Below the pieces are notes generated by a model. The model saw only the letters and a list, made by a program, of their open reading frames with translations. It ran no database searches and had not been told where the DNA came from. From Streptomyces sp. NBC_01497 (GTDB taxonomy: Bacteria; Actinomycetota; Actinomycetes; Streptomycetales; Streptomycetaceae): 64,000 bases of DNA. Positions 8,828 to 17,389 of this stretch are shown here, piece after piece. The number at the start of each line of letters is the position of its first letter. Position 1 is the stretch's first letter. The stretch spans positions 744,001 to 808,000 of the forward strand of contig NZ_CP109427.1 of NCBI RefSeq assembly GCF_036250695.1, read 5' to 3'. The position numbers were made by a program, and so were the translations under genes.

Positions 8828-10258
8828 TCATGCCGTCACATGCAGGCTCCGCAGGATGCGGTTCGTGCTCGCCCGGCCCTTGTCCGCGCTGCCCGCCTCG
8901 TACCGGATCTGCACGTACACCTCCGGTGGCCTGCCCGCCGACGGCGTGAGCGCCACCTCGTCCAGCGCGCGGCCCGACGTCCCGCAGGACGTCCATGTGC
9001 GCACCGTGCCGCGCCATGCCGCGTCGGAGAACGCGCGGCTGCCCCGGTACGAGCACGAGTGGTGGGTCACGGCGCCGACCTTCGCCGCGAGGTCCTTCGC
9101 CGTCCCGCCGTACGCGCCGACGAAGACCCCGCTCACCGGGCTGTTCAGGTCGTTCCAGTCGTTCACGTCCTGCGCGAGGGTGAGCCCCGGCTGATGGCCG
9201 CCGCTCAGCCCGAGGTCGGCGGGCGACCAGCCGGAGTCCACGACCTGGCGTCCCCAGGACCGCGGCACCGTGACGCTGATCCGGCCGGTGGCGTCGGCGA
9301 CCCGTTCGGTGTCGGGTGTGCTGTCGTGGTGCAGCAGCGCCTCGGCCGCCGCCGTCCCGCCGCCCGCCACCACCACCAGGGCGGCCACGCCGGCCAGGAC
9401 CTTGCCGGCGCGCCCGCGGCGGGCGGGCCGGGCAGGCCGCACCCGGCCGCTTCCGGCGCCGCCGGTCGTGGCGCCGGCCAGCCGGTCGAGTTCGTCCGCG
9501 AACGCGCCGGCCGTGGGCCAGCGCCGCTCCCGGTCGGGCGCCATCGCCCGCAGCACGGCGCGCTGCACGCCCTTCGGCACGTCCGGCCGCACCTTGGCGG
9601 GCGGCAGTACCTTGCCCGGCGGCCCCGGCACGGAACCGGTGACCAGGTGGTAGAGCACCGCACCCAGGCTGTAGACATCCGCGCGGGCGTCGATCCCGTC
9701 GAACGGCTCCGCCTGCTCGGGCGCCATGTATCCGGCCGAGCCCGCGATGACGGTCAGCCCCGACGCCTGCGCGAGGTTCTTGGCGAGGCCCAGGTCCGCG
9801 AGCAGGACCCGCTCCTGTCCCTCGGAGCCGCTCGCCAGCAGGACGTTGGACGGTTTGATGTCGCGGTGCACGATGCCCGCCTCGTGCAGGTCCGCCGCGC
9901 CCCGGGCGGCGCGCGCCGTCAGCGACAGGGACTCCTCGACGGACGGCGCGCCGGCGGTCAGCCGGTCGTCCAGTGTCCCGCGGTCCGCGTACTCCATGAC
10001 GAAGTAAGGCCGCTCATCGGGTAGTTCACCGACGTCGAAGACCTGCACCACGCCTGCGGACGTACCCTTGCGCAACAGGCGGGCCTCCGCGAGGAAGCGT
10101 TCGCGTACATCCATCCGGTACGCCCAGTTCTCTGCCATCACCTTGACGGCGACAGGGGCGTCGAGACGGTCGTCGTGGGCCAGCCACACCACGCCGAAGG
10201 CGCCGGTGCCGAGGCGCCTTTCAATGCGGTAGCGGCCGATCAGCTCTGGTCGGGACAT
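8828..10258 (-). CDS. membrane Ser/Thr protein kinase (PASTA-less Hanks type)
   Basis: A 476-residue bacterial eukaryotic-like kinase. The glycine loop GTGAFG (17-22), Lys39 in VAVKV, HRDIKPSN (131-138), DLG at 155 in place of DFG, and APE (GYMAPEQ) are all present, so it should be active. One transmembrane helix (KVLAGVAALVVVAGGG, near residue 290) separates it from an extracytoplasmic domain of about 170 residues with several cysteines and no PASTA repeats. It starts 43 bp from a divergent ECF sigma gene. The kinase may report an envelope signal; a link to the sigma factor is inferred from arrangement only. Confidence 0.9.
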   Translation of the reverse strand: MSRPELIGRYRIERRLGTGAFGVVWLAHDDRLDAPVAVKVMAENWAYRMDVRERFLAEARLLRKGTSAGVVQVFDVGELPDERPYFVMEYADRGTLDDRLTAGAPSVEESLSLTARAARGAADLHEAGIVHRDIKPSNVLLASGSEGQERVLLADLGLAKNLAQASGLTVIAGSAGYMAPEQAEPFDGIDARADVYSLGAVLYHLVTGSVPGPPGKVLPPAKVRPDVPKGVQRAVLRAMAPDRERRWPTAGAFADELDRLAGATTGGAGSGRVRPARPARRGRAGKVLAGVAALVVVAGGGTAAAEALLHHDSTPDTERVADATGRISVTVPRSWGRQVVDSGWSPADLGLSGGHQPGLTLAQDVNDWNDLNSPVSGVFVGAYGGTAKDLAAKVGAVTHHSCSYRGSRAFSDAAWRGTVRTWTSCGTSGRALDEVALTPSAGRPPEVYVQIRYEAGSADKGRASTNRILRSLHVTA

Positions 10259-10301
10259 GTGGTTATCATGCCCGGGTGACCGAGCGACCCGTGCAGGCCC
10301 C

Positions 10302-10856
10302 GTGACTCATCCGTACGACACAGAGGACCTCGCGGCGCGAGCCGCCGCCGGCGACGAGGCGGCCCTCGACCTCCTGCTGCGGGAGATCGGCCCCGACGTC
10401 GTCCGGCGCTGCGGCCGGTTCCTGCCCTTCCGGGAGGACGCCGAGGAGGCCGCTCAAGACGTCCTGCTGCAGGTCTCCAGGAACATCCGCCGTTTCGAGG
10501 GCCGTAGCAAATTCAGTACCTGGCTCTATACGATCGTTACGAACTGCGCCCGTCAGAAGTACCGCGAGCTCAAGCGGCGGGCGTCGGAACGTCCCCTCAC
10601 GGACCCCGACGCGGGCGGCCCCGACCCGCGCACCACCAGCGTGATCGCGGGCTCCCGGCTCGACCTGCTGGACGCGCTCGAACGGCTGGAACAGGAGAGC
10701 CCGCACCTGGTGGCGCCGCTCGTGTACCGGGACATCTGCCAGATGGACTACGCGGAGATCGCCGAGCGGACCGGTATCCCGGTGGGCACGGTGAAGTCGC
10801 GCCTGCACCACGCGCGCAAGCAGATCCGGCCCTGGCTGCTCGGCGAGCGGCGCTGA
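10302..10856 (+). CDS. ECF-type RNA polymerase sigma factor
   Basis: A 184-residue sigma-70-family protein with region 2 (FREDAEEAAQDVLLQVSRNIRRFEGRSKFSTWLYTIVTN) and region 4 (MDYAEIAERTGIPVGTVKSRLHHARKQI), joined by a Pro/Asp-rich linker, and no region 3. This is ECF architecture. The GTG at 10302 was chosen because the open frame upstream overlaps the divergent kinase promoter and lacks conserved sequence. No anti-sigma gene with a ZAS motif is adjacent, which is uncommon; the divergent membrane kinase may take the sensing role. Confidence 0.87.
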   Translation: MTHPYDTEDLAARAAAGDEAALDLLLREIGPDVVRRCGRFLPFREDAEEAAQDVLLQVSRNIRRFEGRSKFSTWLYTIVTNCARQKYRELKRRASERPLTDPDAGGPDPRTTSVIAGSRLDLLDALERLEQESPHLVAPLVYRDICQMDYAEIAERTGIPVGTVKSRLHHARKQIRPWLLGERR

Positions 10857-11272
10857 GCTGCCGGCTGCGCTGGGGCGCCTCCGGCCTGGAGCGCTCGGGC
10901 GCCGACTGCGCTGGGGCGCCTCCGCAGCGAAGCACTGAGAAACCGGGGCACCGACGTTCCGCTGCCCCGAGGCCCGGACCTGCTGGGGTGCCGAAGCGCT
11001 TGAAGGGGGTGCGGCCCGTCGGCCCGTACGGCCGCGATCACCGCCCGGAACGCGGCGCCGCTCACGGCCCGCCGCCGCTCGTGCACACGCGTCTCCGATC
11101 AGCGCGGCACGGGAGGGCCGGGGCCGGGTTCGCGCGCCCAGCGGGGCGCGCCGGTGACGAAGCGGCACCTGCACCGGCCCGACGGGCCGCGACGGGCATA
11201 TTCCGCAGGTGAGTACCGTTTGAGGTAAGGCCCGGGACGACCCGGAAACCAACCAAGGGGAGACGAGCAGAG
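10857..11272. other. intergenic region with a 19-bp direct repeat
   Basis: No supported gene. CTGCGCTGGGGCGCCTCCG is repeated at 10865-10883 and 10906-10924 just after the sigma factor gene. The last 60 bases should contain the msrA promoter and end in GGGGAGACGAGCAG before the msrA start. Confidence 0.6.
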
Positions 11273-11788
11273 ATGACGCAACCGACCGAGCGCGCAGTCC
11301 TCGCCGGGGGCTGCTTCTGGGGTATGCAGGACCTGGTCCGGCGCCTTCCCGGAGTGATCTCGACCCGCGTGGGCTATTCGGGCGGTGACACCCCGAACGC
11401 GACGTACCGCAACCACGGCACCCACGCCGAGTCGCTGGAGATCGTCTTCGATCCGACGGCGACCTCCTTCCGCGACCTGCTGGAGTTCTTCTTCCAGATC
11501 CACGACCCGAGCACGCTCAACCGCCAGGGCAACGACATGGGCCTGAGCTACCGCTCCGCGATCTACTACACGAGCGACGAGCAGAAGCGCGTCGCAGAGG
11601 AGACCATCGCGGACGTCGACGCGTCCGGCCTGTGGCCGGGCAAGGTCGTCACCGAGGTGGCGCCCGTCGGCGACTTCTGGGAGGCGGAGCCGGAGCACCA
11701 GGACTACCTGGAGCGCTATCCGGAGGGCTACACCTGCCACTTCCCCCGGCCCGACTGGAAGCTCCCCCGCAGGCGGACCACGGTCTGA
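11273..11788 (+). CDS. msrA: peptide-methionine (S)-S-oxide reductase
   Basis: A 171-residue MsrA that reduces methionine-S-sulfoxide in proteins using thioredoxin. The catalytic motif GCFWG contains Cys14, followed by [12 protein letters not shown], the [11 protein letters not shown] strand and [12 protein letters not shown], all standard for the family. The C-terminus ([11 protein letters not shown]) is short and has one further Cys, so recycling cysteines are reduced compared with the E. coli enzyme. A strong GGGGAGA precedes the ATG. The next gene starts 10 bases after the stop and probably forms a two-gene operon. A thioredoxin is encoded elsewhere in the window. Confidence 0.95.
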   Translation: MTQPTERAVLAGGCFWGMQDLVRRLPGVISTRVGYSGGDTPNATYRNHGTHAESLEIVFDPTATSFRDLLEFFFQIHDPSTLNRQGNDMGLSYRSAIYYTSDEQKRVAEETIADVDASGLWPGKVVTEVAPVGDFWEAEPEHQDYLERYPEGYTCHFPRPDWKLPRRRTTV

Positions 11789-11798
11789 CGGCGCGGGC

Positions 11799-12749
11799 GT
11801 GAGCGACCGAGTGGAACTTGGCAGCTGGCCCACAGCGGTCGAGGCGGCGCCGCGGCTGGCCGCGGCGCTCGGCCTCGGGGCCGACGACCTGTGGATCAAG
11901 CGCGACGACCTGACCGGCCTCGGCGGGGGCGGCAACAAGGTACGCAAGCTGGAGTGGACCGTCGGCGCCGCGCTGGCCGACGGTGCCGACACGCTGGTGA
12001 CGACAGGTGCGCCGCAGAGCAACCACGCCCGGCTGACGGCCGCCGCCGCGGCCCGTACGGGTGTGGCGGCGGTGCTGGTGTTCCCCGGCCGACCGGGCGC
12101 GTCCCGGTCCGGCAACCTCGCGTTGGACGGCCTGTTCAACGCCCGCATCGTGTGGGCCGGGGAGGTCGACGCGGCGGGACTCGACGGGGTCGCGCGTCAG
12201 ACGTGCGAGCGGCTTCGGGCGTCGGGCGCCCGGCCCGCGCTCATCCCGTTCGGCGGGTCGAGCAGGCTCGGGGCGCGGGGGTACGAACGCTGCGGGGAGG
12301 AACTGCGTGCGCAGCTTCCTGGTCCTGTCACGGTGGTGGCCGCCCTCGGCTCCGGCGGGACGATGGCCGGGCTGGTGAGCGCGCTCGGTCCCGACGCGGT
12401 CCTCGGCGTGCACGTCGGCGCGGTGCCCGATCCGCGGGCCGCCGTGGCCGCGCTCACCGACGCGGCCCCGGCCCGCCTGCGCATCCGGACGGACCAGGTC
12501 GGCGAGGGCTACGCGAAGCTGACCGAACCCGTGCGGGACGCGCTGAAGCTGGCGGCGCGCACCGAGGGCATCGTGCTCGATCCGATCTACACGGGGCGGG
12601 CGCTGGCCGGTCTGGTCGCGGCGGTGGGGGACGGTGACATCCGGCCCGGCGAGCGGACCGTCTTCCTGCACAGCGGGGGCCTGCCCGGGTTCTTCGGCCA
12701 CCCGGAAGCACCGGACTTCGCGGAGCGCGCGGCCGACCCGGTCGGCTGA
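11799..12749 (+). CDS. PLP-dependent deaminase, D-cysteine desulfhydrase/ACC deaminase family
   Basis: A 316-residue fold-type II PLP enzyme. The PLP lysine lies in GGNKVRKLEW, and the SNHARLTAAAAA and ALGSGGTMAGL (phosphate-binding) segments match the ACC deaminase/D-cysteine desulfhydrase family. The SNH start of the helix is shared by both subgroups, so exact activity (D-cysteine to pyruvate, H2S and ammonia, or a related beta-elimination) is not settled. The GTG start lies 10 bases after msrA, suggesting cotranscription and a sulfur-amino-acid or redox context. Confidence 0.82.
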   Translation: MSDRVELGSWPTAVEAAPRLAAALGLGADDLWIKRDDLTGLGGGGNKVRKLEWTVGAALADGADTLVTTGAPQSNHARLTAAAAARTGVAAVLVFPGRPGASRSGNLALDGLFNARIVWAGEVDAAGLDGVARQTCERLRASGARPALIPFGGSSRLGARGYERCGEELRAQLPGPVTVVAALGSGGTMAGLVSALGPDAVLGVHVGAVPDPRAAVAALTDAAPARLRIRTDQVGEGYAKLTEPVRDALKLAARTEGIVLDPIYTGRALAGLVAAVGDGDIRPGERTVFLHSGGLPGFFGHPEAPDFAERAADPVG

Positions 12750-13134
12750 CCGGGCAAACCCGCCGCCGGTGCGCGTCGGCCGCCGGGCCCGTGGGCTCCG
12801 GCGGCCGACGCGCGTCGTCGCCGGTCGGTCGGGCCGGCCGGCGCCGTGGAGGGCGTGCCCCGGCGCCTTACCCCACCGACGATGGCGCACGCTGCCGTCG
12901 TACCTGCGTGCCTGCGTACCGCGTACCTGGGTATCTGCGTACCTGCCGGGGGCTCCCCTCGGTGCGGGCGTGCAGGTCGCGCCGGACCCGACCGCCCCGC
13001 TCCACGCGATGATCGAGACGAGGGAAGCGGACGATCCACTTCCCACACAGGGTCGACAGGCGATCTGTTGTGCGAAAATCGGCGCGCGGCCGGCGGCGGG
13101 ACCCGGAGGCCGGATACGGCAACCGGGGAAGTGG
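12750..13134. other. intergenic region upstream of AraC-type gene
   Basis: No gene supported. It contains a six-copy 8-bp tandem array (listed separately) about 190 bp upstream of the AraC-type start. No clear promoter hexamers were identified. Confidence 0.5.
12899..12945. repeat. tandem 8-bp CGTACCTG array
   Basis: Six head-to-tail units start at 12899, 12907, 12915, 12922, 12930 and 12938. Units 1, 4 and 6 are exact CGTACCTG, the others differ by one or two bases and unit 3 is one base short. Because 8 bp is not a codon multiple this is not coding repetition. It could be iterated operator half-sites for the downstream AraC-type protein or a slippage-prone microsatellite. Confidence 0.7.
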
Positions 13135-14112
13135 GTGAGGGGCATACTGCGCGAGTCCGTGTTCCGCAGCGAGGACCTGCCGGTGGAGGACCGCTTCGAC
13201 GCCTGGCGCGAGCGGATGAGCGCCACCCACGCACCCATGCGACTGGAGAGTAACCGCGCGGGCGACTTCCACGCCCGGCAGCGGCTGATCGGCCTCGGGG
13301 CCGTGTCGATGTGGCCGGCGCACTTCGAGCAGTTGGTCTTCCTGCGGACGCCGAAACTGATCCGGCAGTCCGATCCGGAGGTCTACCACCTCTCGCTGCT
13401 GCGGGACGGCGCCGCCGGGGTGTCCTGGGGCCGCGAGGAGAACGTGTACAGCACGGGCGACTTCCATCTCAACGACTCGTCGCGCCCGTACGAGATCTGG
13501 ACTGCGGACGGCTGGATCTCGTCCGTGGGCGTCGAGATCCCCAAGGCGCTGCTGCCCCTGCCCGCGGACACCGTCGACCGGGCGGTCGGCAGGCACCTGA
13601 CGGGCAGGTCCGGTCCTGGCGCGCTGCTGGCGCATTTCCTCACCCAGCTCGCCGCCGACACGAGCTCCTACCGGCTCTCGGACGGGCCGCGGCTCGCCAC
13701 CGTGCTCGTGGACCTGGTCGCGGCGATGCTGGCGCACGCCGTGGAGGAGGAGACGTCTCAGTCGCCCGAGACCCGCACGCGGGTGCTGACGCTGCGGATC
13801 AAGACGTTCATCCGCCAGAACCTGCACGACCCGGAGCTGACGCCGAGTCAGGTGGCGGAGCGGCACCACATCTCGTGCGGCTACCTCCACCGGCTCTTCC
13901 GCGACGAGGGCGAGACGGTGGCCGCGCACATCCGCCATGAGCGGCTGGCGGGCGCGCACCGCGACCTCGCGGACCCGGCGCACGCGGCGACGCCCGTCCA
14001 CGTGATCGCGACACGCTGGGGCTACTCCCGGGCGTCCGAGTTCACTCGTGCCTTCCGTACGGCGTACGGCATCCCGCCCACGGAGCACCGGCTCCACGCG
14101 CGGCGGGCGTGA
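13135..14112 (+). CDS. AraC family transcriptional regulator
   Basis: A 325-residue regulator with an N-terminal AraC-binding-like domain (FDAWRERMSATHAP, then YHLSLLRDG) and a C-terminal double helix-turn-helix (about residues 225-322). Recognition-helix segments are LTPSQVAERHHISCGYLHRLFRDEGE and VIATRWGYSRASEFTRAFRTAYG, ending with the usual PTEHR. The GTG at 13135 follows GGGGAAG and places the protein at family length; the upstream open frame is low complexity. It probably regulates itself or the aldo/keto reductase gene that follows, which is inference. Confidence 0.87.
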   Translation: MRGILRESVFRSEDLPVEDRFDAWRERMSATHAPMRLESNRAGDFHARQRLIGLGAVSMWPAHFEQLVFLRTPKLIRQSDPEVYHLSLLRDGAAGVSWGREENVYSTGDFHLNDSSRPYEIWTADGWISSVGVEIPKALLPLPADTVDRAVGRHLTGRSGPGALLAHFLTQLAADTSSYRLSDGPRLATVLVDLVAAMLAHAVEEETSQSPETRTRVLTLRIKTFIRQNLHDPELTPSQVAERHHISCGYLHRLFRDEGETVAAHIRHERLAGAHRDLADPAHAATPVHVIATRWGYSRASEFTRAFRTAYGIPPTEHRLHARRA

Positions 14113-14284
14113 CCTCGGCGCCGCGTCCCGCGTTCCCGCTCTCCCGCGCGCGAGGGCGTGCCTGGCGCCCCCCGTACGCCAGGCGCGCCCTCGCGTCGGT
14201 ACCGCCTCCCGAGCCGGTCGTGCCCGGGGGCCGGTGGGGCGGCTCCCAGACTGCCCGAGCTTCGGCCGGCTGTCGTTGGCAGCC

Positions 14285-14306
14285 AGTGCCCAACGGTGTT
14301 GGCACT
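14285..14306. promoter_or_regulatory. inverted repeat upstream of aldo/keto reductase gene
   Basis: AGTGCCCAAC (14285-14294), spacer GGT, and GTTGGCACT (14298-14306) form a dyad with one bulged C. A further GTTGGCA half-site lies at 14275-14281. It is 49 bp upstream of the aldo/keto reductase start and is a candidate operator. Confidence 0.5.
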
Positions 14307-14354
14307 GCGTGCACCTCGCCGGTGGCCGACAATGGTGCCCGGAGGTGAGGACCG

Positions 14355-15320
14355 ATGTCCTTCGACAGCGTCGCCGCCTCGGGGGCGACCCGGATGGGAC
14401 TCGGGCTGGCCGCCGTGGGCCGGCCCGCCTACATCACGCTGGGCAGGGACGCGGAACTGCCGGCCGTACGGACGGTCGACGCGATGCGCGAGCGCGCGTT
14501 CGAGGTCCTGGACGCGGCGTACGCGAACGGCGTGCGTTACCTCGACGCGGCACGGTCCTACGGGCGCGCGGAGGACTTCCTGGCCGCCTGGCTGGCGCAC
14601 CGGCCCGACGCCGGGGACGTCACCGTGGGCAGCAAGTGGGGCTACACGTATGTAGGGGACTGGCGTGTCGACGCGGACGTGCACGAGGTCAAGGACCACA
14701 GTGCGCAGGCGTTCGAGCGTCAGCTCGCGCAGACGCGCGCGCTGCTGGGCGCGCGCCTCGACCTGTACCAGGTGCACTCACTCACCCCCGACAGCCCCGT
14801 GCTCACGGATCGCGCGCTCCAGGAGCGCCTCGCCGCCCTGGCGGCCGAGGGGGTGACGGTGGGGCTGTCCAGCAGCGGCCCCGGTCAGGCGGAGGCGATC
14901 ACCGCCGCGCTGGCCCTGGAGGTCGACGGCGTGCCGCTGTTCTCGACGGTGCAGGCCACGTACAACCTGCTGGAGCCGTCGGCGGGTCCGGCGCTCGCGG
15001 AGGCGCACGCCGCGGGCAGGACCGTGATCGTGAAGGAGGCGCTGGCGAACGGCCGTCTGGCGCGCGCCGACGGGCTGCCCGAACTGGCCGCGCTGGCCGA
15101 CGTGTCCGGTGGCACGGCGGACGCGGTGGCGCTCGCCGCTGTCCTGCGGCGCCCCTGGGCGGACGTGGTGCTGTCGGGTGCCGTGACGGCCGCCGACGTC
15201 CTCAGCAATCTGCACGCGGTGAGCATCACCGTGGACGAGGACCGGCTGGACGCCCTGTCGGTCCTCGCGGAACCGGCCCCGGACTACTGGCGGCACCGCG
15301 CGTCCCTGCCCTGGACGTGA
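14355..15320 (+). CDS. aldo/keto reductase
   Basis: A 321-residue AKR-fold protein. It has the catalytic Asp/Tyr region in VRYLDAARSYGRAEDFLA, the Lys in VGSKWGY, and the His in YQVHSLTPDSP, so the tetrad Asp-Tyr-Lys-His is complete. It should reduce aldehydes or ketones with NADPH. The ATG has GGAGGTGAGGACC upstream. The sequence differs from well-known AKRs in the substrate loops, so no substrate is proposed. It follows the AraC-type gene on the same strand with a 242-bp gap that contains an inverted repeat. Confidence 0.86.
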   Translation: MSFDSVAASGATRMGLGLAAVGRPAYITLGRDAELPAVRTVDAMRERAFEVLDAAYANGVRYLDAARSYGRAEDFLAAWLAHRPDAGDVTVGSKWGYTYVGDWRVDADVHEVKDHSAQAFERQLAQTRALLGARLDLYQVHSLTPDSPVLTDRALQERLAALAAEGVTVGLSSSGPGQAEAITAALALEVDGVPLFSTVQATYNLLEPSAGPALAEAHAAGRTVIVKEALANGRLARADGLPELAALADVSGGTADAVALAAVLRRPWADVVLSGAVTAADVLSNLHAVSITVDEDRLDALSVLAEPAPDYWRHRASLPWT

Positions 15321-15385
15321 ACCGCCCGGCGAGCCGCGGGGATCGCTCCCGCCGGACACCCCACGGCCGCGGTGGCGCACCGGCG

Positions 15386-16282
15386 CTACGGTTCCAGGCG
15401 GACGACCTCGCCGATCTCCAGTGCGACATACACGGCTCCGTCCGGGCCGACGGTCAGGCCGTGCGGCTCCGAGGCGGGATCCGGCAGCGGGTACTCCTCG
15501 ATGTGCCCGTCGACCGTGATGGAGCCGACCCGGCCGGTGCCCCACTCGGTGAACCAGCACAGACCCCGGCCCGGGTCAGCGGTGATGGCGTGGGGCCGGC
15601 AGTCCCGGTCCGGCAGCGGGAACTCGTCGATCCGGCCGTCCACGGTGATCCGGCCGACCTGCCCGGCCCCGACCTCCACGAACCACAGCGCGCCGTCGGC
15701 ACCGGCCGTGATCCCGACGGGCGCGGCGTGGTCGGTGGGCAGCGGGTACAGGGTGACATCGCCGCCGAGCCCCACCCGACCGATCGCGTCCGCCTGGTTG
15801 AGGGTGCACCACAACGCGCCGTCCGGGCCCGCCGCGACGGCGGACGGGAACGAGCGCCCCACCGGCAGTTCGTACTCGCTGACGCGGCCGTCCGTGGTGA
15901 TGCGGCCGACGCGGTCGGCGTGCAACTCGGTGAACCACAGCGCCCCGTCGGCCCCTGCCGTGATCCCGTACGGTCCGGCGCCGGGGGTCGGCACGGCGAA
16001 GGACGACATCTCGCCGCCCACGGTGAGACGACCGACACGGTTGTCCTCGGTACGGGTGAACCACAGCGCGCCGTCGGGCCCCGGCGTCAGGATCGTGGGC
16101 CCGCATCCCGGTGCGTCGAGCGGATGGCGGTCGATCCGCCCGTGCGGCCCGAGACGGGCGATGACTCCCGCGTGCACCAAGGTCAGCCACAGCGCACCGT
16201 CCGCTCCGGTGGCCAGGGCGTACGGGCCGGACGCGGCGTCCGACACGGGAATGCGCTCGATCGTGGGTGTTCGGCCTGGCAT
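15386..16282 (-). CDS. vgb: virginiamycin B lyase (streptogramin lyase) homologue
   Basis: A 298-residue seven-bladed beta-propeller with repeats of GPDGALWFT-type blades and RIT..G.I.E(Y/F)PLP edges. Length and blades match Vgb, which linearises type B streptogramins by an elimination that opens the ester bond. Active-site candidates are the His in CRPHAIT and the Glu of CWFTEWG, matching the family's His/Glu pair. The ATG follows GGAGGAAGG. The gene is divergent from an ArsR-MFS efflux pair across a repeat-rich 408-bp spacer, a resistance-like context. Many actinobacterial Vgb homologues lack tested activity. Confidence 0.83.
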   Translation of the reverse strand: MPGRTPTIERIPVSDAASGPYALATGADGALWLTLVHAGVIARLGPHGRIDRHPLDAPGCGPTILTPGPDGALWFTRTEDNRVGRLTVGGEMSSFAVPTPGAGPYGITAGADGALWFTELHADRVGRITTDGRVSEYELPVGRSFPSAVAAGPDGALWCTLNQADAIGRVGLGGDVTLYPLPTDHAAPVGITAGADGALWFVEVGAGQVGRITVDGRIDEFPLPDRDCRPHAITADPGRGLCWFTEWGTGRVGSITVDGHIEEYPLPDPASEPHGLTVGPDGAVYVALEIGEVVRLEP

Positions 16283-16384
16283 GCGGCGTCCTTCCTCCGG
16301 TTTCCCCTGCGGCGCTCGTTCCCCTGTGCCCGCTGTTGATGCGGTGCACAGCGCCCGAAGACTGTGACGTCGCGCCCCACCATT

Positions 16385-16411
16385 CGGCAACGGGATACCG
16401 GCAACGGGATA
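16385..16411. repeat. direct repeat CGGCAACGGGATA x2
   Basis: The 13-mer CGGCAACGGGATA occurs at 16385-16397 and 16399-16411, separated by one base, about 105 bp upstream of the vgb start. Confidence 0.8.
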
Positions 16412-16567
16412 TCCGCCGGCATGGCTCCCCGCCCGGCCGCCACGGCCTGCCGCTCGTGGTGGTCTTCGTGTCCGGCGGGATGCTCAGCCGCTTTCTCGGC
16501 GTCAGCAGGGACCTACGGATGCTCGCACCGGCCGGCCACCACCACGGGCCGGCAGGTCGGGCCGGCC

Positions 16568-16606
16568 GATCGGGACAGTCGATCGGGACAGTCGATCGGG
16601 ACAGTC
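16568..16606. repeat. 13-bp perfect tandem repeat, three copies
   Basis: GATCGGGACAGTC is repeated three times without mismatch (16568, 16581, 16594), immediately upstream of the dyads that precede the arsR-type gene. This may be a variable-number tract. Confidence 0.9.
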
Positions 16607-16616
16607 GAGCCGAGCC

Positions 16617-16675
16617 TCGCGAAGAAGCGTTCGCGAGGGACCGCGAAGGACTCTTTGCGAAGAACTGTTCGCGGT
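16617..16675. promoter_or_regulatory. two GCGAA-N6-TTCGC dyads, candidate ArsR-family operator
   Basis: The first dyad is CTCGCGAA-GAAGCG-TTCGCGAG with perfect 8-base arms. The second is GCGAA-GAACTG-TTCGC, nested in a CCGCGAA/TTCGCGG pair. They end about 20 bp before the arsR-type ATG, a position suited to autorepression and to control of the coupled MFS gene. Confidence 0.6.
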
Positions 16676-16690
16676 TCTAGAGTGGCCGCC

Positions 16691-17389
16691 ATGCCCCGAC
16701 CAGCCGGTACCGGCGATCCCGACGACGGCACCCGCCAGGCTACGAGTCCCGCCACGGCCTCCACGCAGGGCCCCGGCCCGGCGTCGGGACCGGCTCCGGT
16801 CCCCGGGGGCACTGCCGTCCTCGACACCAAGGGGCTGCGCGCGCTCGCCCACCCCCTACGGGTGCAGCTCGTGGGGTTGCTGCGCAAGCACGGCCCCTCC
16901 ACGGCGACCCGGCTCGCGGAGCGGCTCGGCGTGAACTCCGGCACGGCCAGCTACCACCTGCGCCGGCTGGCCGACGCGGGTTTCGTGGCGGAGGACACCG
17001 AGCGGGGCAACGCGCGCGAGCGCTGGTGGCGCTCGCCGCACGAGCAGACGCGTTTCGAGCGCGGGGAATGCGACGGGCGCGAGCCCGAGGCGGCGCCCGC
17101 CTCCCGGCGTTCCGTGGCCGCCGCGTACACCCTGCGCGTCCAGCGGGCGCTCGACGAGGTCGACACGGCCCCGCACCCCTGGCGCGACGCCTTCGACATG
17201 GGCGACTGCACCCTGCGGATCACCGCCACGGAGGCCCTCACCCTCCGTGACGAACTGCGAGCCCTGACGGCACGCTACCGGCGGGACTCCCCCGCGTGCG
17301 GTGCGGACGTGCCCGAAGGCGCCGAGCGGGTCTCGGTGATCACCTACGTCCTGCCCGAGTTGTCCGGCCCCGGCATGGAGGGACTGTGA
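16691..17389 (+). CDS. ArsR-type helix-turn-helix regulator
   Basis: A 232-residue winged-helix protein with a 45-residue Pro/Thr/Gly-rich N-terminal tail. The DNA-binding core reads GLRALAHPLRVQLVGLL, RLAERLGVNSGTASYHLRRLADAGFV and a WWRSP wing, as in ArsR-like regulators of drug exporters. No metal-binding Cys/His pattern is obvious, so the ligand is probably an organic compound. The gene end overlaps the start of the MFS gene (GTGA), and paired dyads sit just upstream, so autoregulated control of the exporter is likely. A GTG three codons upstream is an alternative start. Confidence 0.82.
   Translation: MPRPAGTGDPDDGTRQATSPATASTQGPGPASGPAPVPGGTAVLDTKGLRALAHPLRVQLVGLLRKHGPSTATRLAERLGVNSGTASYHLRRLADAGFVAEDTERGNARERWWRSPHEQTRFERGECDGREPEAAPASRRSVAAAYTLRVQRALDEVDTAPHPWRDAFDMGDCTLRITATEALTLRDELRALTARYRRDSPACGADVPEGAERVSVITYVLPELSGPGMEGL

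Larger units (their letters stand above)
16283..16690. other. repeat-rich divergent intergenic region between vgb and arsR-type genes
   Basis: No gene supported. Within 300 bp there are a 13-bp unit repeated at 14-bp spacing, a 13-bp unit in three perfect tandem copies and two GCGAA-N6-TTCGC dyads next to the arsR-type start. All are listed separately. The concentration of repeats is exceptional for this window. Confidence 0.7.

Noticed and set aside
15336-15352. GCGGG/CCCGC hairpin between aldo/keto reductase and vgb genes
   Set aside because: Stem of only five base pairs with a seven-base loop, common by chance at this GC content.
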